Below, piece by piece: positions 38,120 to 47,424 of a DNA stretch of 47,984 bases. The stretch is from Deltaproteobacteria bacterium (GTDB lineage: Bacteria > Myxococcota_A > Polyangia > Polyangiales > JADJMO01), in the NCBI GenBank assembly GCA_016182965.1, contig JACPFM010000118.1:1-47984 (forward strand), written 5' to 3'. Numbering within the stretch: position 1 is the first letter of the stretch; the number at the start of each line of letters is the position of its first letter. Position numbers and translations under genes: made by a program. Under the pieces are notes generated by a model. The model saw nothing but the letters and a program-made list of their open reading frames with translations, did no database searches and had not been told where the DNA came from.

Positions 38120-38359
38120 ATGGCGCGCGTGACCGTGGAAGACTGCCTGGAGCACGAGGACAACCGTTTCGCCCTGGTGATCCTGGCGTCGCAGCGCACG
38201 CGGCAGCTCATGAAGGGCGCCAACCCGCTGGTCGTCAGCAAGAACAAGTCGGCCGTCAGCGCGCTGCGCGAGATCGCCGCCCACAAGGTCCACTTCGAGC
38301 GCTCGAGCCACGAAGTGGTCGGTGAGTGGATCGGCGAGCAGCAGAAGCGCCGCGACTGA
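38120..38359 (+). CDS. rpoZ: RNA polymerase omega subunit
   Basis: 79 residues. The sequence MARVTVEDCLEHEDNRFALVILASQRTRQLMKGANPLV is the omega signature (VTVEDCL...NRFxLVxLAxxRxRQL). Omega binds the beta-prime C-terminus and helps RNA polymerase assembly. The SD is AAGGAG, 6-8 nt before the ATG. The neighbouring genes are not the usual gmk/spoT. The following lipoprotein gene starts 61 nt downstream. Confidence 0.95.
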   Translation: MARVTVEDCLEHEDNRFALVILASQRTRQLMKGANPLVVSKNKSAVSALREIAAHKVHFERSSHEVVGEWIGEQQKRRD

Positions 38360-38420
38360 ACCCCCGCCGCGCCCCCGTCCGCGTGGCTGCTCCACGCGCG
38401 GGGATGCGGAGCCCACGATC

Positions 38421-39836
38421 ATGCGCCGCCTCCTCGCCCGCCTGCGCCGGTCGCTCGCCCCGTTGGGCCTCGGCCTCGTCGCCGCGGCCGGCTGTTACAA
38501 CGCCGGTGAAGGTGCCGATCCGAACGATCGCGCTCCTTACTTCCCCGTCGGGCTCGCGATCAGCCCGTCGGGCCGTTGGCTCTTCGTGGCCAACAGCAAC
38601 TTCGACCTCCGCTACAACGCTGGCACGGTCCAGGCGTACGACCTCGCGGGCATCGCGGCGCGCGCGCGCGAGTGTCGCGATCTTCGCCGCAAGGGCGTGC
38701 ACTCGCGGGAGTGCGACGTGGGCGAAGCCGCGTCCACGTTCGTCCGCGCCGGCGTGCGGATCGGCGCCTTCGCGGCCGACATGCGCGCGATCGAGCGACG
38801 CCGTGAGGGCGTGGCGGTTCCCGATGCCGGTCGACTGCTGCTGCCGGTCCGCGGCGACGCGAGCCTCACGACCATCGACTTCGACGAGGCGGGCGATCGC
38901 ATCACGCTGCGCTGCACGCCGGGCGCCCAGCCGAACACCTTCGGCGTCCGCTGCTCGCCCGATTGGCGCATCGGCACCGACGTGAACAAGAGCGCGCGCG
39001 CGCTCGCGCTCGAGGGCGAGCCGTTCGGCATCGCCGTGCCCGACTGGTGGCCGGCCGATCCGGCGGCCGAGCCGCGAGCGAGCGGCGGCGTCGCGGCGCT
39101 CGTGCATCAGTCGACCGGCAACACGAGCCTCTTTGTCAGCGTCGCCGTCGACAACGGGAGCGGGCCCCCGACGGGCCGCCTCGCGCACGTGCTCGGCGGC
39201 CTGCCTCGCGGCGGCACGTCGATCGCGCCGCTCGATCTGGGCGACGGCATCCTGCGCTTCCTCGTCACCAACCGCACCCAGAGCAACGTGCTGGTGGTGC
39301 AGTACCTGCCGGACAAAAAGGCCGAGCGCGGCGCGCTGGTCCTGGCCGACTCCACGCCGATCGTCCCGCAGGGCGCCGGCTTCGACACCCGCGGCGTCGT
39401 CGTCGACCCGCCGAACGCCGGCGAGACGCGCCCGACGCGCGTGTTCATCACGAACCGCACGCCGGCCGCCCTGGTGGTCGGGCAGATCGATCCCGCGACG
39501 AAGAAGCTCTTCTTCTACGACAACATGCCGCTTCCGGTCGGGCCCTCCCGCCTCACGCGGGCCATCATCGACGGCAAGACCTGGATCCTCGCCGCGTCCT
39601 TCGATGCGCGCTCGGTCGTCGTCTACGACCCCGACCTGCGGCGCATCGTCAACGTGATCCGCACCCACCGCGGCCCGTACGCGGTGACGTTCGACGCCGC
39701 GCGCAAGCTCGGGCTGGTGTGCAACTTCACCGACTCGTCCATCCAGGTGATCGAGCTCGATCCCGCCCAGGCCGCCGAGTCGGACTACCAGCGGGTCATC
39801 TACTCGGTCGGGGTCCCGAGCGGGCCCAGCAGGTGA
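38421..39836 (+). CDS. beta-propeller-like lipoprotein (YncE-like)
   Basis: A 471-residue predicted lipoprotein (LGLGLVAAAGCYNAG; Cys25). The body has repeated propeller-type strands: FPVGLAISPSGRWLFVANSNFDLRYNAGTVQAYDL, RFLVTNRTQSNVLVVQYLP, TRVFITNRTPAALVVGQID, TWILAASFDARSVVVYDPDLRRIVNVIRTHRGPYAVTFD. This resembles the LVANxxxxxVxVxD pattern of YncE/NHL propellers. The function is unknown; it may be a surface or periplasmic scaffold. It is followed 2 nt later by a larger lipoprotein of similar style, and the two are certainly co-translated neighbours. Confidence 0.78.
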   Translation: MRRLLARLRRSLAPLGLGLVAAAGCYNAGEGADPNDRAPYFPVGLAISPSGRWLFVANSNFDLRYNAGTVQAYDLAGIAARARECRDLRRKGVHSRECDVGEAASTFVRAGVRIGAFAADMRAIERRREGVAVPDAGRLLLPVRGDASLTTIDFDEAGDRITLRCTPGAQPNTFGVRCSPDWRIGTDVNKSARALALEGEPFGIAVPDWWPADPAAEPRASGGVAALVHQSTGNTSLFVSVAVDNGSGPPTGRLAHVLGGLPRGGTSIAPLDLGDGILRFLVTNRTQSNVLVVQYLPDKKAERGALVLADSTPIVPQGAGFDTRGVVVDPPNAGETRPTRVFITNRTPAALVVGQIDPATKKLFFYDNMPLPVGPSRLTRAIIDGKTWILAASFDARSVVVYDPDLRRIVNVIRTHRGPYAVTFDAARKLGLVCNFTDSSIQVIELDPAQAAESDYQRVIYSVGVPSGPSR

Positions 39837-39838
39837 CC

Positions 39839-42787
39839 ATGCGCCGCCGCTCGTTCGCGCTCCTCGGTCCGCTGTCGCTCGCGATCTCCGCGTTGGCGCC
39901 GGCGTGCACACAGACGCCCGTCGTCGTGCCGCTGCGCTCGATGGAGCGCCCGCGCGACATCGCCTTCGTCTGCCTCGAGGCGCGCAAGGAAGGCGGCTGG
40001 GTCGGCCGATCGCTCGAGAAGTGCGCCATCGACAACAACGCGCGGCCCACCGGCGGCGGGGCGTTCCGCCTGCACACCGTGGTCTCGCAGGTCTCGCGCG
40101 GCGAGCTCGCGGTCGTCGACGTGGGCGCCACCTCCAGCGAGAGCCCGACGCTGCTCAAGGTCGATCCGCGCATCCCCGGCTACTCGTTCCTCCCGACGAT
40201 CGCCGCGCCCATCGCCGTGGCCGCCGATCCCGCGGGCACCGCGGTGTACGTCGCGAGCGGTCGCGAGCCGCGCATCGATGTGCTCCCCGCGGGCTCGCTG
40301 CGCGGTCCGATCGACACGACCGCCTCGTCGTCCGATCTCTCGCCGTGGCCGCACGTCGACCTCGATCGCAGCGCCGACGGCGTGCCCGCCGCGCTCGCGG
40401 TCCTCCGCGAGGGCGACGCGCGCCGCCTCTACGTCACGCTCCCCGACGCCGCGGGCGGGCCGAAGATCGCGGTGTTCGCGCTGCCTCCGATCGCGCCCGA
40501 CGGCACGACCCAGCCCGTGCTGCCCGGCCGGGTGGGCGACATCCCGCTCACCGCCGGCCCCGCGCCCGCGCTCCCGTGGAAGCCGGTGCAGTGCGGGCCC
40601 AAGACCCCGACCGAGACCTGGTGGGCCAAGTACGACCGCTGCGCCGGCGAGACGCCGGCGGTCCCCATCGGCGCAGTGACGGTGACCGACACCGGCGAGT
40701 CGCTCCTCGCGGGCACGGCGTTCGCCGGCGGCAAGCTCTTCGTGGCCGACGAGAGGGCGCCGTTCCTCCACGTCTTCGACGTGCAGAACAACCGCGGCGT
40801 CGAGATCCGCCGCATCGCGATCGGCTCGCCGACGTCGCGTGTCGCAGTCAGCCCGGTCGTCCCCGACGAGGTCACCATCGCCAACTCCGCGGCGATCGAC
40901 GTCTGCATGGCGCGCGGTTGGCTCGGCGACGGGCTCGATCACACGGCCGAGAGCGCGACGGTCGCGAAGCAGCTCGGCGGTCGCTGTCGCGCGCACCGCT
41001 ACATCTACGCCGTCGATCTGGTGAACACGAAGGACGGCAGCGGCTCCATCGCGGTCGTCGACGTGCCGGTGACCTTCGCGACCGATCCGGCCACCAGGGC
41101 CATCCTCCTCACGAAGGAGGGCGTGCCCGCCGAGGAGCGCCTCGACTTCGACGGCGCCGAGCTGGTGCAGCCGATGGCCTGCGACTCGCCGACCTTGCCT
41201 GCGCGGCGCCTCCCCGTGGGGCCTTTCGCGGTCAACGCGGCGAACGCGGTGCCCGCGCGCTCGGTCGCGTTCGTCACGGTCGACCCGCCGGCCAACCAGC
41301 TCGCGGTGCCGGCCGCGCGCTGCCGCCCGTTCGCTGCGGACCAGCACCCCCTCGCGAGCCCCGATCTGTCGGCGGCCGACGGCGTCTCCGGCGAGGAGCG
41401 CGCGGCGCGCATCGCCGCCGGCGAGTACTGGCGGGCCGGCGTCGATCCGCGACGCCTGCGCGGCGTGTTCGCCTGGGTCGCGCTCGAGAACGGCGCCATC
41501 GTGGTGGTCGACGTCGACGACTACGACTCCGTCTGCCGTGGCCCGGAGTCGGCGACCGCGCGCGGCAATCTCTTCCTCCACCCCGACGAGACGGGCGTCG
41601 GTCAAGGCGCGGGGACCCTCGACAACGAGTACTACCCGCGCGTGGTCCGCCGGCACCACCCGCGCTCGCTGCGCGCATTCACCGCCGACATCGGCCCGTC
41701 GACGACCGCGGTCACGCTCTCGCGCTTCGGCGCCTCCATCTCGAACGACCCGGATACCGAAAACGGCCTCGAGTTCCCGCACTTCGCGGCGCTGGGCGCC
41801 GAGCCCGCGGCCGGCGAGCGTCCGCCCGTGGTCCTCCCGGCGCCCGACAACCCCTACTCGCTCGTCAGCGAGACCTGGTCGGCCACCTACGAGGGCGCGC
41901 TCCCCGGGTTCGCCGGCGCGTTCGGCTCGCTCGCCGACGTCGGCGGCACGATCGTCCTGCGCGATCCCAGCCCCGGCTTCTGCCGCAAGGGCGTCGACAC
42001 CGTCGGCGACGTCGTCGTGCACGACGTGGTGCAGCTCATCGACCCGATCTGCCAGTTCGACACTTGCACGCCCGCCCAGGCGGCCGGCTGCCTCGCGAAG
42101 TTCGGCAAGGAAGACGCGCTGCCGCTCGCCAAGGAGCGCAGCCTGCTGGTCGAGCGCGCGTTCGACGACCGCCTGGTGATCGCGCCGAAGCACTTCGAGC
42201 GCGCGTCGGCCACCGCCGACGCGACGCTGCAGGAAGGCCCGCCGAACCTCGAGGACATCAAGAGGTGCTTCGGCAACGGCGTGGTGCGCTACGCCATCCG
42301 CACCACCGGCTCGTGGCTCGTGCTCGGCTCGTCGACCGGCTACCTGCACCGCTGGATGACCGATCCCGCGAGCTCCGAGAAGGCGTGCGTCATCGACAAG
42401 TCGAAGCCGCGCATCATCAACGGTCGCGCCGGCCAGCTCCCTCCGTTCGCCGCGAAGGCGCCGCTGACCAGCAAGATCGTCACCGAGGCGTGCGAGCGCT
42501 TCGTCAACACGTCGTGGCAGTTCGCCATCCGCGGCGGTCACGACGGCAAGGGCAACCCGACCCCGTCGCGACAGGACATGCGCTTCGTGTTCGGCGCGCG
42601 CTTCACCTGGCAGCCGCTCTCGCTCGCCGCCGGCTCGCTCAACACCGCGCTCGTCCCGGTCGCCGCCACGTGGGACGGCAAGGAGCGGCTGAACTGGAAC
42701 ATGGTCGCCGCGGTCGACGCGATCGATCGCGGTCTCATCCTGTTCCCCGCGCTCTTCCCGTTCTCGTTCTCGAGGATCGTGAACTGA
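39839..42787 (+). CDS. large beta-propeller-like lipoprotein
   Basis: 982 residues from the ATG at 39839, preceded by AGGTGA. Signal peptide with lipobox (ISALAPACTQ; Cys about 23). Propeller-like strands recur (ELAVVDVGATSSESPTLLKVD, AAPIAVAADPAGTAVYVASGREPRIDVLPAG, GGKLFVADERAPFLHVFDVQN, GVFAWVALENGAIVVVDVDDY) and there are many Cys (about 17). It is probably a partner of the 471-residue lipoprotein in front. I recall paired proteins of this kind in Myxococcota but no function. It ends 22 nt before mutS. Confidence 0.78.
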   Translation: MRRRSFALLGPLSLAISALAPACTQTPVVVPLRSMERPRDIAFVCLEARKEGGWVGRSLEKCAIDNNARPTGGGAFRLHTVVSQVSRGELAVVDVGATSSESPTLLKVDPRIPGYSFLPTIAAPIAVAADPAGTAVYVASGREPRIDVLPAGSLRGPIDTTASSSDLSPWPHVDLDRSADGVPAALAVLREGDARRLYVTLPDAAGGPKIAVFALPPIAPDGTTQPVLPGRVGDIPLTAGPAPALPWKPVQCGPKTPTETWWAKYDRCAGETPAVPIGAVTVTDTGESLLAGTAFAGGKLFVADERAPFLHVFDVQNNRGVEIRRIAIGSPTSRVAVSPVVPDEVTIANSAAIDVCMARGWLGDGLDHTAESATVAKQLGGRCRAHRYIYAVDLVNTKDGSGSIAVVDVPVTFATDPATRAILLTKEGVPAEERLDFDGAELVQPMACDSPTLPARRLPVGPFAVNAANAVPARSVAFVTVDPPANQLAVPAARCRPFAADQHPLASPDLSAADGVSGEERAARIAAGEYWRAGVDPRRLRGVFAWVALENGAIVVVDVDDYDSVCRGPESATARGNLFLHPDETGVGQGAGTLDNEYYPRVVRRHHPRSLRAFTADIGPSTTAVTLSRFGASISNDPDTENGLEFPHFAALGAEPAAGERPPVVLPAPDNPYSLVSETWSATYEGALPGFAGAFGSLADVGGTIVLRDPSPGFCRKGVDTVGDVVVHDVVQLIDPICQFDTCTPAQAAGCLAKFGKEDALPLAKERSLLVERAFDDRLVIAPKHFERASATADATLQEGPPNLEDIKRCFGNGVVRYAIRTTGSWLVLGSSTGYLHRWMTDPASSEKACVIDKSKPRIINGRAGQLPPFAAKAPLTSKIVTEACERFVNTSWQFAIRGGHDGKGNPTPSRQDMRFVFGARFTWQPLSLAAGSLNTALVPVAATWDGKERLNWNMVAAVDAIDRGLILFPALFPFSFSRIVN

Positions 42788-42809
42788 CCTCGGCGGGCGG
42801 GGGTGCGCC

Positions 42810-45548
42810 TTGAGCGGAACCAAGGGATCGAAGAGCTTCGACGTCCCGAAGATCGAGGGGCTCTCGATCCGCCCGGAGCTCGCCGCCTCGAAGGCGATCC
42901 AGACGCCGTTCATGCGGCAGTGGTTCGCCGCCAAGGAGCGCTACCCCGACGCGCTGATCTTCTTCCGCATGGGAGATTTCTACGAGCTGTTCCTCGACGA
43001 CGCCGTGCGCGCGTCGCGGCTGCTCGGGCTCACCCTCACCTCGCGCAACAAGGGGGAGCCTGACGAGATCCCCATGGCCGGGGCGCCGCACCACAACGCG
43101 CACACCTACGTGGCGCGCGCGCTCTCGCACGGGCTGTCGGTGGCCATCTGCGAGCAGATGGCCGATCCGGCCAAGTGCAAGGGCATCGTCCCGCGCGAGG
43201 TCGTGCGCGTGATCACGCCCGGGCTGGTGGTCGACGATCACTCGCTCGACGCGCGCATCAACCACTGGCTGGTCGCCGTCGAGCGCATGGACGACGGCGG
43301 CGCGGTCGGCCTCGCGGCCCTCGATCACTCGACCGGCGAGCTGCTCGGGTGCGCGCTCTCCGACACCACGAGCGCGCTCGCGGAGATCGCGCGCCTCGAG
43401 CCGCGCGAGGTCCTGCTCGGTCCGCGCGCGCACGACCTGGTCGAGGCGGTGACCGCCGTCGCGCCCCGCACGGCCATCCGCCGCGAGGGCGCCGCCGTCG
43501 ACGACACCGACGCGCTGCGCGTGCTCGGCGATCACCTAGGCCCGGCCGAGGCGGCGAACGCGACGCGCGAGGCGTCGGCGATCACCCGCCGCGCGGTCGC
43601 GCGCGCGCTCGGGTACGCGCAGAGCATGACGCCGGGCGTGCGCGTCAAGGTCTCGCGCCTGCTCGCGTACGACCCGGTCGACACGCTGCAGCTCGACGAG
43701 TCCACGGCTACGCACCTCGAGCTCACGCGCGGCGCCGATGGCGACGCGGCGACCACGCTCCTCACGCAGCTCGACGCGACGCGCACGCCGGCGGGCGCGC
43801 GCCTGCTCCGCCGATGGATCCTCGCGCCGCTCGCCGAGGTCGCCGCCATCCGGCGCCGGCACGACGCGGTCGAGCTGTTCCTCCTCGACGCGCCGCTGCG
43901 CGAGGCCTTCCGCGCGCGCCTCGCCGAGGTCGGCGATCTCGAGCGCTTGGCGACTCGCGCCGCGCTCGGTCAGGCGTCGCCGCGCGATCTCGGCGCGCTC
44001 CGCGACGGCATCGGCGCGCTCCCGGCGATCGCGTCGATCCTCGGCAGCTCGCGCGATCCATCCGCGCGCGAGATTCTCGGCCTCGATCGGCCGCTCGATC
44101 TGCTCGACGACGTCCACGCGCAGCTCTCGCGCGCGCTCCAGCCGTCGCCGCCGGCCAACGCGCGCGACGGCGGCGTCTTCCGCGACGGCTTCGACGCGGT
44201 GCTCGACGAGCTGGCCGAGCTCCGTCGCTCGGGCGACTCGGTGCTCCTGAAGCTCGAGGCGCGCCTGCGCGAGGAGAGCGGCATCCCGAACGTGAAGCTC
44301 CGCTTCAACAAGGTGTTCGGCTGGTACCTCGAGGTCTCGCGCGGCAATGTCGAGAAGGTCCCCGCGTCGTGGCGCCGCAAGCAGACGGTGGCCAACGCGG
44401 AGCGGTACTCGACCGACGAGCTCGATGCCCTGCAAGACAAGCTCCTCTCCGCCGAGGATCGGCACCGCGAGCGGGAGATCGAGCTGTTCGATCAGCTCCG
44501 CGCCGCGGTCGCCGCGCACGGCGAGCGGCTGCGCGACGTGGCGGCGCGGCTCGCGCGGTGGGACGTGCTCGCGGCGCTCGCCGACGTCGCACACCGCCAC
44601 GACTACGTGCGACCTGACGTCGACGACTCGCTCTCGATGGTGCTCGAGGAGTCGCGCCACCCGGTCGTCGAGCGCCTCGCGCCGACGGGCGGCGTCGGGC
44701 GCTTCGTGCCCAACGACGTGGTCGTGTCGGCCGACGCCGGCGGCGAGCGCCTGCTGGTGATCACGGGCCCCAACATGGCCGGCAAGAGCACGCTCATGCG
44801 GCAGGTCGCCCTCGCGTGCATCATGGCGCAGGCCGGCTCGTTCGTCGCGGCGCGCGGCGCCCGCATCGGCGTCGTCGATCGCGTGATGACCCGCGTCGGC
44901 GCGAGCGACAGCCTCGCGCGCGGCGCCTCGACGTTCATGGTGGAGATGCGCGAGGCCGCGAACATCCTCCGGCGCGCGAGCCGCCGCTCGCTCATCGTGC
45001 TCGACGAGATCGGTCGCGGCACCTCGACCTACGACGGGCTCTCCATCGCCTGGGCGGTCGCCGAGCACATCCACGATGTGATCGGCGCGCGTACCCTGTT
45101 CGCTACGCACTACCACGAGCTGTGCGAGCTCGCGGCGACCTGCCCGGGCCTCGCCAACTACAGCGTCGCGGCCAAGGAGATCGGCGACGACGTGGTGTTC
45201 CTGCACCGGCTGGTGAAGGGCGGCGCCTCGCGCTCCTACGGCATCGCGGTCGCGCGCCTCGCCGGCGTGCCGGAGCCCGTCCTCGCACGCGCGCGAGCGA
45301 TCCTCGCCACGCTCGAGCGCGGCGCGACGCTGCCCGGCGGGAAACAGGCGAGCATGCGCGGTCGCGCGCGAGACGGCAGCGTGCAGCTCGACATCTTCTC
45401 CTCCGGGGCGGGTGCGGGCGCACCCGCCGAGCCGGCGCGCCCGCATCCGGTGATCGAGACGCTTCGGCAGGTCGATCTCGATCGACTCGCCCCCATCGAG
45501 GCGTGGCAGCTGGTGCTCAAGCTCAAGGGGCTCGTCTCGTCATCCTGA
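42810..45548 (+). CDS. mutS: DNA mismatch repair ATPase MutS
   Basis: A 912-residue mismatch sensor. The N-terminal mismatch-binding motif is FFRMGDFYELF (Phe-x-Glu near residues 57-59), followed by connector, lever and clamp domains (SGIPNVKLRFNKVFGWYLEVS). The ATPase core has Walker A GPNMAGKST (about 652-660), FMVEMREAANIL, Walker B LIVLDEIGRGTSTYDG and the ATHYHEL signature His. The start is TTG 42810 with GGGGGTG just upstream, giving MSGTKGSK...; a downstream ATG would lie past conserved N-terminal residues. No mutL is in the window. Confidence 0.95.
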   Translation: MSGTKGSKSFDVPKIEGLSIRPELAASKAIQTPFMRQWFAAKERYPDALIFFRMGDFYELFLDDAVRASRLLGLTLTSRNKGEPDEIPMAGAPHHNAHTYVARALSHGLSVAICEQMADPAKCKGIVPREVVRVITPGLVVDDHSLDARINHWLVAVERMDDGGAVGLAALDHSTGELLGCALSDTTSALAEIARLEPREVLLGPRAHDLVEAVTAVAPRTAIRREGAAVDDTDALRVLGDHLGPAEAANATREASAITRRAVARALGYAQSMTPGVRVKVSRLLAYDPVDTLQLDESTATHLELTRGADGDAATTLLTQLDATRTPAGARLLRRWILAPLAEVAAIRRRHDAVELFLLDAPLREAFRARLAEVGDLERLATRAALGQASPRDLGALRDGIGALPAIASILGSSRDPSAREILGLDRPLDLLDDVHAQLSRALQPSPPANARDGGVFRDGFDAVLDELAELRRSGDSVLLKLEARLREESGIPNVKLRFNKVFGWYLEVSRGNVEKVPASWRRKQTVANAERYSTDELDALQDKLLSAEDRHREREIELFDQLRAAVAAHGERLRDVAARLARWDVLAALADVAHRHDYVRPDVDDSLSMVLEESRHPVVERLAPTGGVGRFVPNDVVVSADAGGERLLVITGPNMAGKSTLMRQVALACIMAQAGSFVAARGARIGVVDRVMTRVGASDSLARGASTFMVEMREAANILRRASRRSLIVLDEIGRGTSTYDGLSIAWAVAEHIHDVIGARTLFATHYHELCELAATCPGLANYSVAAKEIGDDVVFLHRLVKGGASRSYGIAVARLAGVPEPVLARARAILATLERGATLPGGKQASMRGRARDGSVQLDIFSSGAGAGAPAEPARPHPVIETLRQVDLDRLAPIEAWQLVLKLKGLVSSS

Positions 45549-45569
45549 GGTCTTCCTGAGGGACATCCG

Positions 45570-46115
45570 ATGAAGAAGCTCGCGCTCGTGTCCGGGATCG
45601 CGCTGTCGCTCTCGCTATCGGCGGAGCCGTCGCGCGCGGCCGAGGGCGTGAAGCGAATCGGCGTGCAGGCAGGCTTCGCCGGCATGTCGAGCGAGGGGAA
45701 GTTCGCCGGGTACGGCGGCGCGCTCTCGGCCGGCTGGTCGATCACCGACGCGTGGACGCTCGGGATCATCGCGGCGGCGAGCTCGAACCAGGTCGCCGCC
45801 AAGGGGGGTCGCAGCCTCGTGCTGTCGCAGGCCGTCGGCGTCAGCTACGCGCTCGACATCATCCAGATCGTCCCCTACTTCGGCGTGTACGTGGGCGCGT
45901 ACGAGCTCACCGGCGGAGGCCTGCAAGGCACGCAGGTGAAGCCCGGGGCGCAGCTCGCCTTCGGCCTCGACTGGGTGCACTCGCGTACGTTCACCTTCGG
46001 CCTCGAGCTCAAGGCCCACGCGCTGCCGGGCGACTTCCTGCGTCAGCCCGACAACCCGACGCCCTTCTACGCGACCACGTTCCTCAAGGCCGAGTACACC
46101 TGGGGCTGGTTCTAG
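45570..46115 (+). CDS. small outer-membrane beta-barrel protein
   Basis: A 181-residue exported protein: signal peptide 1-23 (LSLSLSAEPSRAA), then alternating amphipathic strands (GVQAGFAGMSS, GGALSAGWSITDAWTLGIIAAA, SYALDIIQIVPYFGVYVGAYEL, FTFGLELKAHALPG, FLKAEYTWGWF). It ends in aromatic Phe, the usual signal for the Bam complex. About eight strands fit, as in OmpW/OmpA-type barrels. The last codons are duplicated 152 bp downstream in the intergenic DNA. GAGGG precedes the ATG. Function unknown. Confidence 0.8.
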   Translation: MKKLALVSGIALSLSLSAEPSRAAEGVKRIGVQAGFAGMSSEGKFAGYGGALSAGWSITDAWTLGIIAAASSNQVAAKGGRSLVLSQAVGVSYALDIIQIVPYFGVYVGAYELTGGGLQGTQVKPGAQLAFGLDWVHSRTFTFGLELKAHALPGDFLRQPDNPTPFYATTFLKAEYTWGWF

Positions 46116-46147
46116 ATCAGCGGTCGTCGGGTTCTGGCTGGCTGCGC

Positions 46148-46264
46148 CGACTGGGTCATCAGTCGTCAGTCGTCAGTCGTCAGCCGAGACGATCAGGCCG
46201 ACACAGCGACGCAGGCCGTGTCCTGCGATCGCGAGCGGTGCTTCAGTACACCTGGGGCTGGTTC
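46148..46264. repeat. intergenic element C with a 20-bp duplicate of the upstream gene end
   Basis: This sits in the 314-bp gap 46116-46429, which holds no other gene. It begins CGACTGGGTCATC and three AGTCGTC copies (46161-46181); B opens with nearly the same bases (CGACCGGGTCATCAGTCGTC). It ends with a perfect 20-bp copy of AGTACACCTGGGGCTGGTTC (46245-46264), the end of the preceding barrel gene (46093-46112). No inverted heptamer copy is seen on the right side. Confidence 0.8.
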
Positions 46265-46429
46265 CGACGCTCGGGGTTCGTCGGCGCGCGCGCATCAGTA
46301 GCGCATGGTGCCCCGCTGCACGCAGTCGTGTACCGCTCGATGCATGGCCGTGTCGCGCTCACGCGGCGGATCGGCGGTTGCAGCAGCTCCCGGTGCGGAC
46401 GCGGTGCACGCGTCGCAAAAGGGAGAACC

Positions 46430-46882
46430 ATGGATAGCAAGAGCACCCTGTTCGTCTTCGCGCTCGGCGCGCTCGCGATCGCGGGCTGCGAGCGGAAGTC
46501 CGAGAGAACCACCGACATCTCGACCGCGCCCGCAGAGCCGCGGCGAGATCTCCCGCCGAAGAGCGACGAGCCGGTCGGCGGCGGTCCCATCGCCATCGAT
46601 CAAGCGATCAACAAGATCGTCGGCGCTCGCTGCGACCGCGAGATGAAGTGCGGCAACATCGGCCCTGACAAGAAGTTCAGCGACCAGAACTCGTGCATGG
46701 TCACCGTCGGCAAGGACTTCGGCGACGACATCAACGCCGACGAGTGCCCGGCGGGCGTCGACACGAAGGAGCTCGACGAGTGCCTGACCGAGGCGCGCAA
46801 CGAGGACTGCAAGAACCCGTTCGACACGATCGGGCGCGTCGCGGCCTGCCGCACCTCGGACATCTGCCGTCACGTGAAGTGA
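46430..46882 (+). CDS. DUF6184-like lipoprotein
   Basis: A 150-residue lipoprotein (LGALAIAGCERKSE; Cys20) with an SD GGGAG 6 nt before the ATG. After a Pro/Asp linker the domain reads AIDQAINKIVGARCDREMKCGNIGPDKKFSDQNSCMVTVGKDF...ECPAGVDTKELDECLTEARNEDCKNPFDTIGRVAACRTSDIC, with about eight paired Cys. This resembles, from memory, the DUF6184 lipoproteins frequent in Myxococcota. Function unknown. Element D starts one base after its stop. Confidence 0.78.
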   Translation: MDSKSTLFVFALGALAIAGCERKSERTTDISTAPAEPRRDLPPKSDEPVGGGPIAIDQAINKIVGARCDREMKCGNIGPDKKFSDQNSCMVTVGKDFGDDINADECPAGVDTKELDECLTEARNEDCKNPFDTIGRVAACRTSDICRHVK

Positions 46883-46952
46883 AGTCGTCAGTCGTCAGTC
46901 GTCAGCGAAAGTCTCGCCGCTCGTTTCGGCTTCTGACTGATGACTGATGACT
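46883..46952. repeat. intergenic element D: compact inverted heptamer element
   Basis: Three AGTCGTC copies (46883-46903) face CTGACT and two GATGACT copies (46933-46952). The centre pairs again (AGCGAAA with TTTCGGCT). It fills the space between the DUF6184-like gene and the rpsI terminator, so it is 3' to both converging genes. Confidence 0.82.
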
Positions 46953-46959
46953 GGCAGAC

Positions 46960-47005
46960 AAAAAGGCAACGGAGAGGATCGCGTTCGCGATCCCCTCCGC
47001 ACGCC
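46960..47005 (-). terminator. intrinsic terminator of rplM-rpsI
   Basis: Read on the minus strand: GGAGGGGATCGCG / CGCGATCCTCTCC, a 13-bp stem with one G-T pair and a very short loop, extended by GGC/GCC at the base, then TTTTT (46964-46960). It lies 14 nt after the rpsI stop. A good factor-independent terminator. Confidence 0.85.
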
Positions 47006-47018
47006 TTTGCAGCAGCGA

Positions 47019-47414
47019 TCAGCGCTTGCTGTACTGGAAGCGCTTGCGGGCGCCGGGGCGACCGTACTTCTTGCGCTCGACCTTGCGGCTGTCGCGCGTG
47101 AGGAAGCCGGCGCGCTTCAGCGTCGGGCGCCGCTCACCGTCGTTCTCGACGAGGGCGCGCGCGATGCCGTGGCGGACCGCCTCGGCCTGCGCAGCCGTGC
47201 CGCCGCCGCGGACGTTGACCGCGATGTCCCACTGGTCGGCCGCCTCGAGGAGCTCGAGCGGCTGCTTGGCGATCATCTGCGAGGTCTCGCGGACGAAGTA
47301 GTCCTCGAACTTGCGCTTGTTCACCGTGATCGTGCCGGTGCCCGGCTTGATCCAGACGCGCGCGCTGGCCGTCTTGCGCTTGCCCGTGGCGTAGTTGCGG
47401 TTTTCGGTCGCCAT
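47019..47414 (-). CDS. rpsI: 30S ribosomal protein S9
   Basis: 131 residues. Conserved core YATGKRKTASARVWIKPGTGTITVN, RGGGTAAQAEAVRHGIARAL and the Arg-rich tail ending KYGRPGARKRFQYSKR, whose last residues contact P-site tRNA. It follows rplM after 10 nt, the usual bacterial pair, and ends at a strong terminator. Confidence 0.97.
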   Translation of the reverse strand: MATENRNYATGKRKTASARVWIKPGTGTITVNKRKFEDYFVRETSQMIAKQPLELLEAADQWDIAVNVRGGGTAAQAEAVRHGIARALVENDGERRPTLKRAGFLTRDSRKVERKKYGRPGARKRFQYSKR

Positions 47415-47424
47415 CTTCGTACTC

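Noticed and set aside
46093..46264. The 20-bp duplicate as a transposon target-site duplication
   Set aside because: 20 bp is long for a target duplication, the element has no transposase and only one heptamer array; other mechanisms are equally likely, so it is reported only as a duplication.
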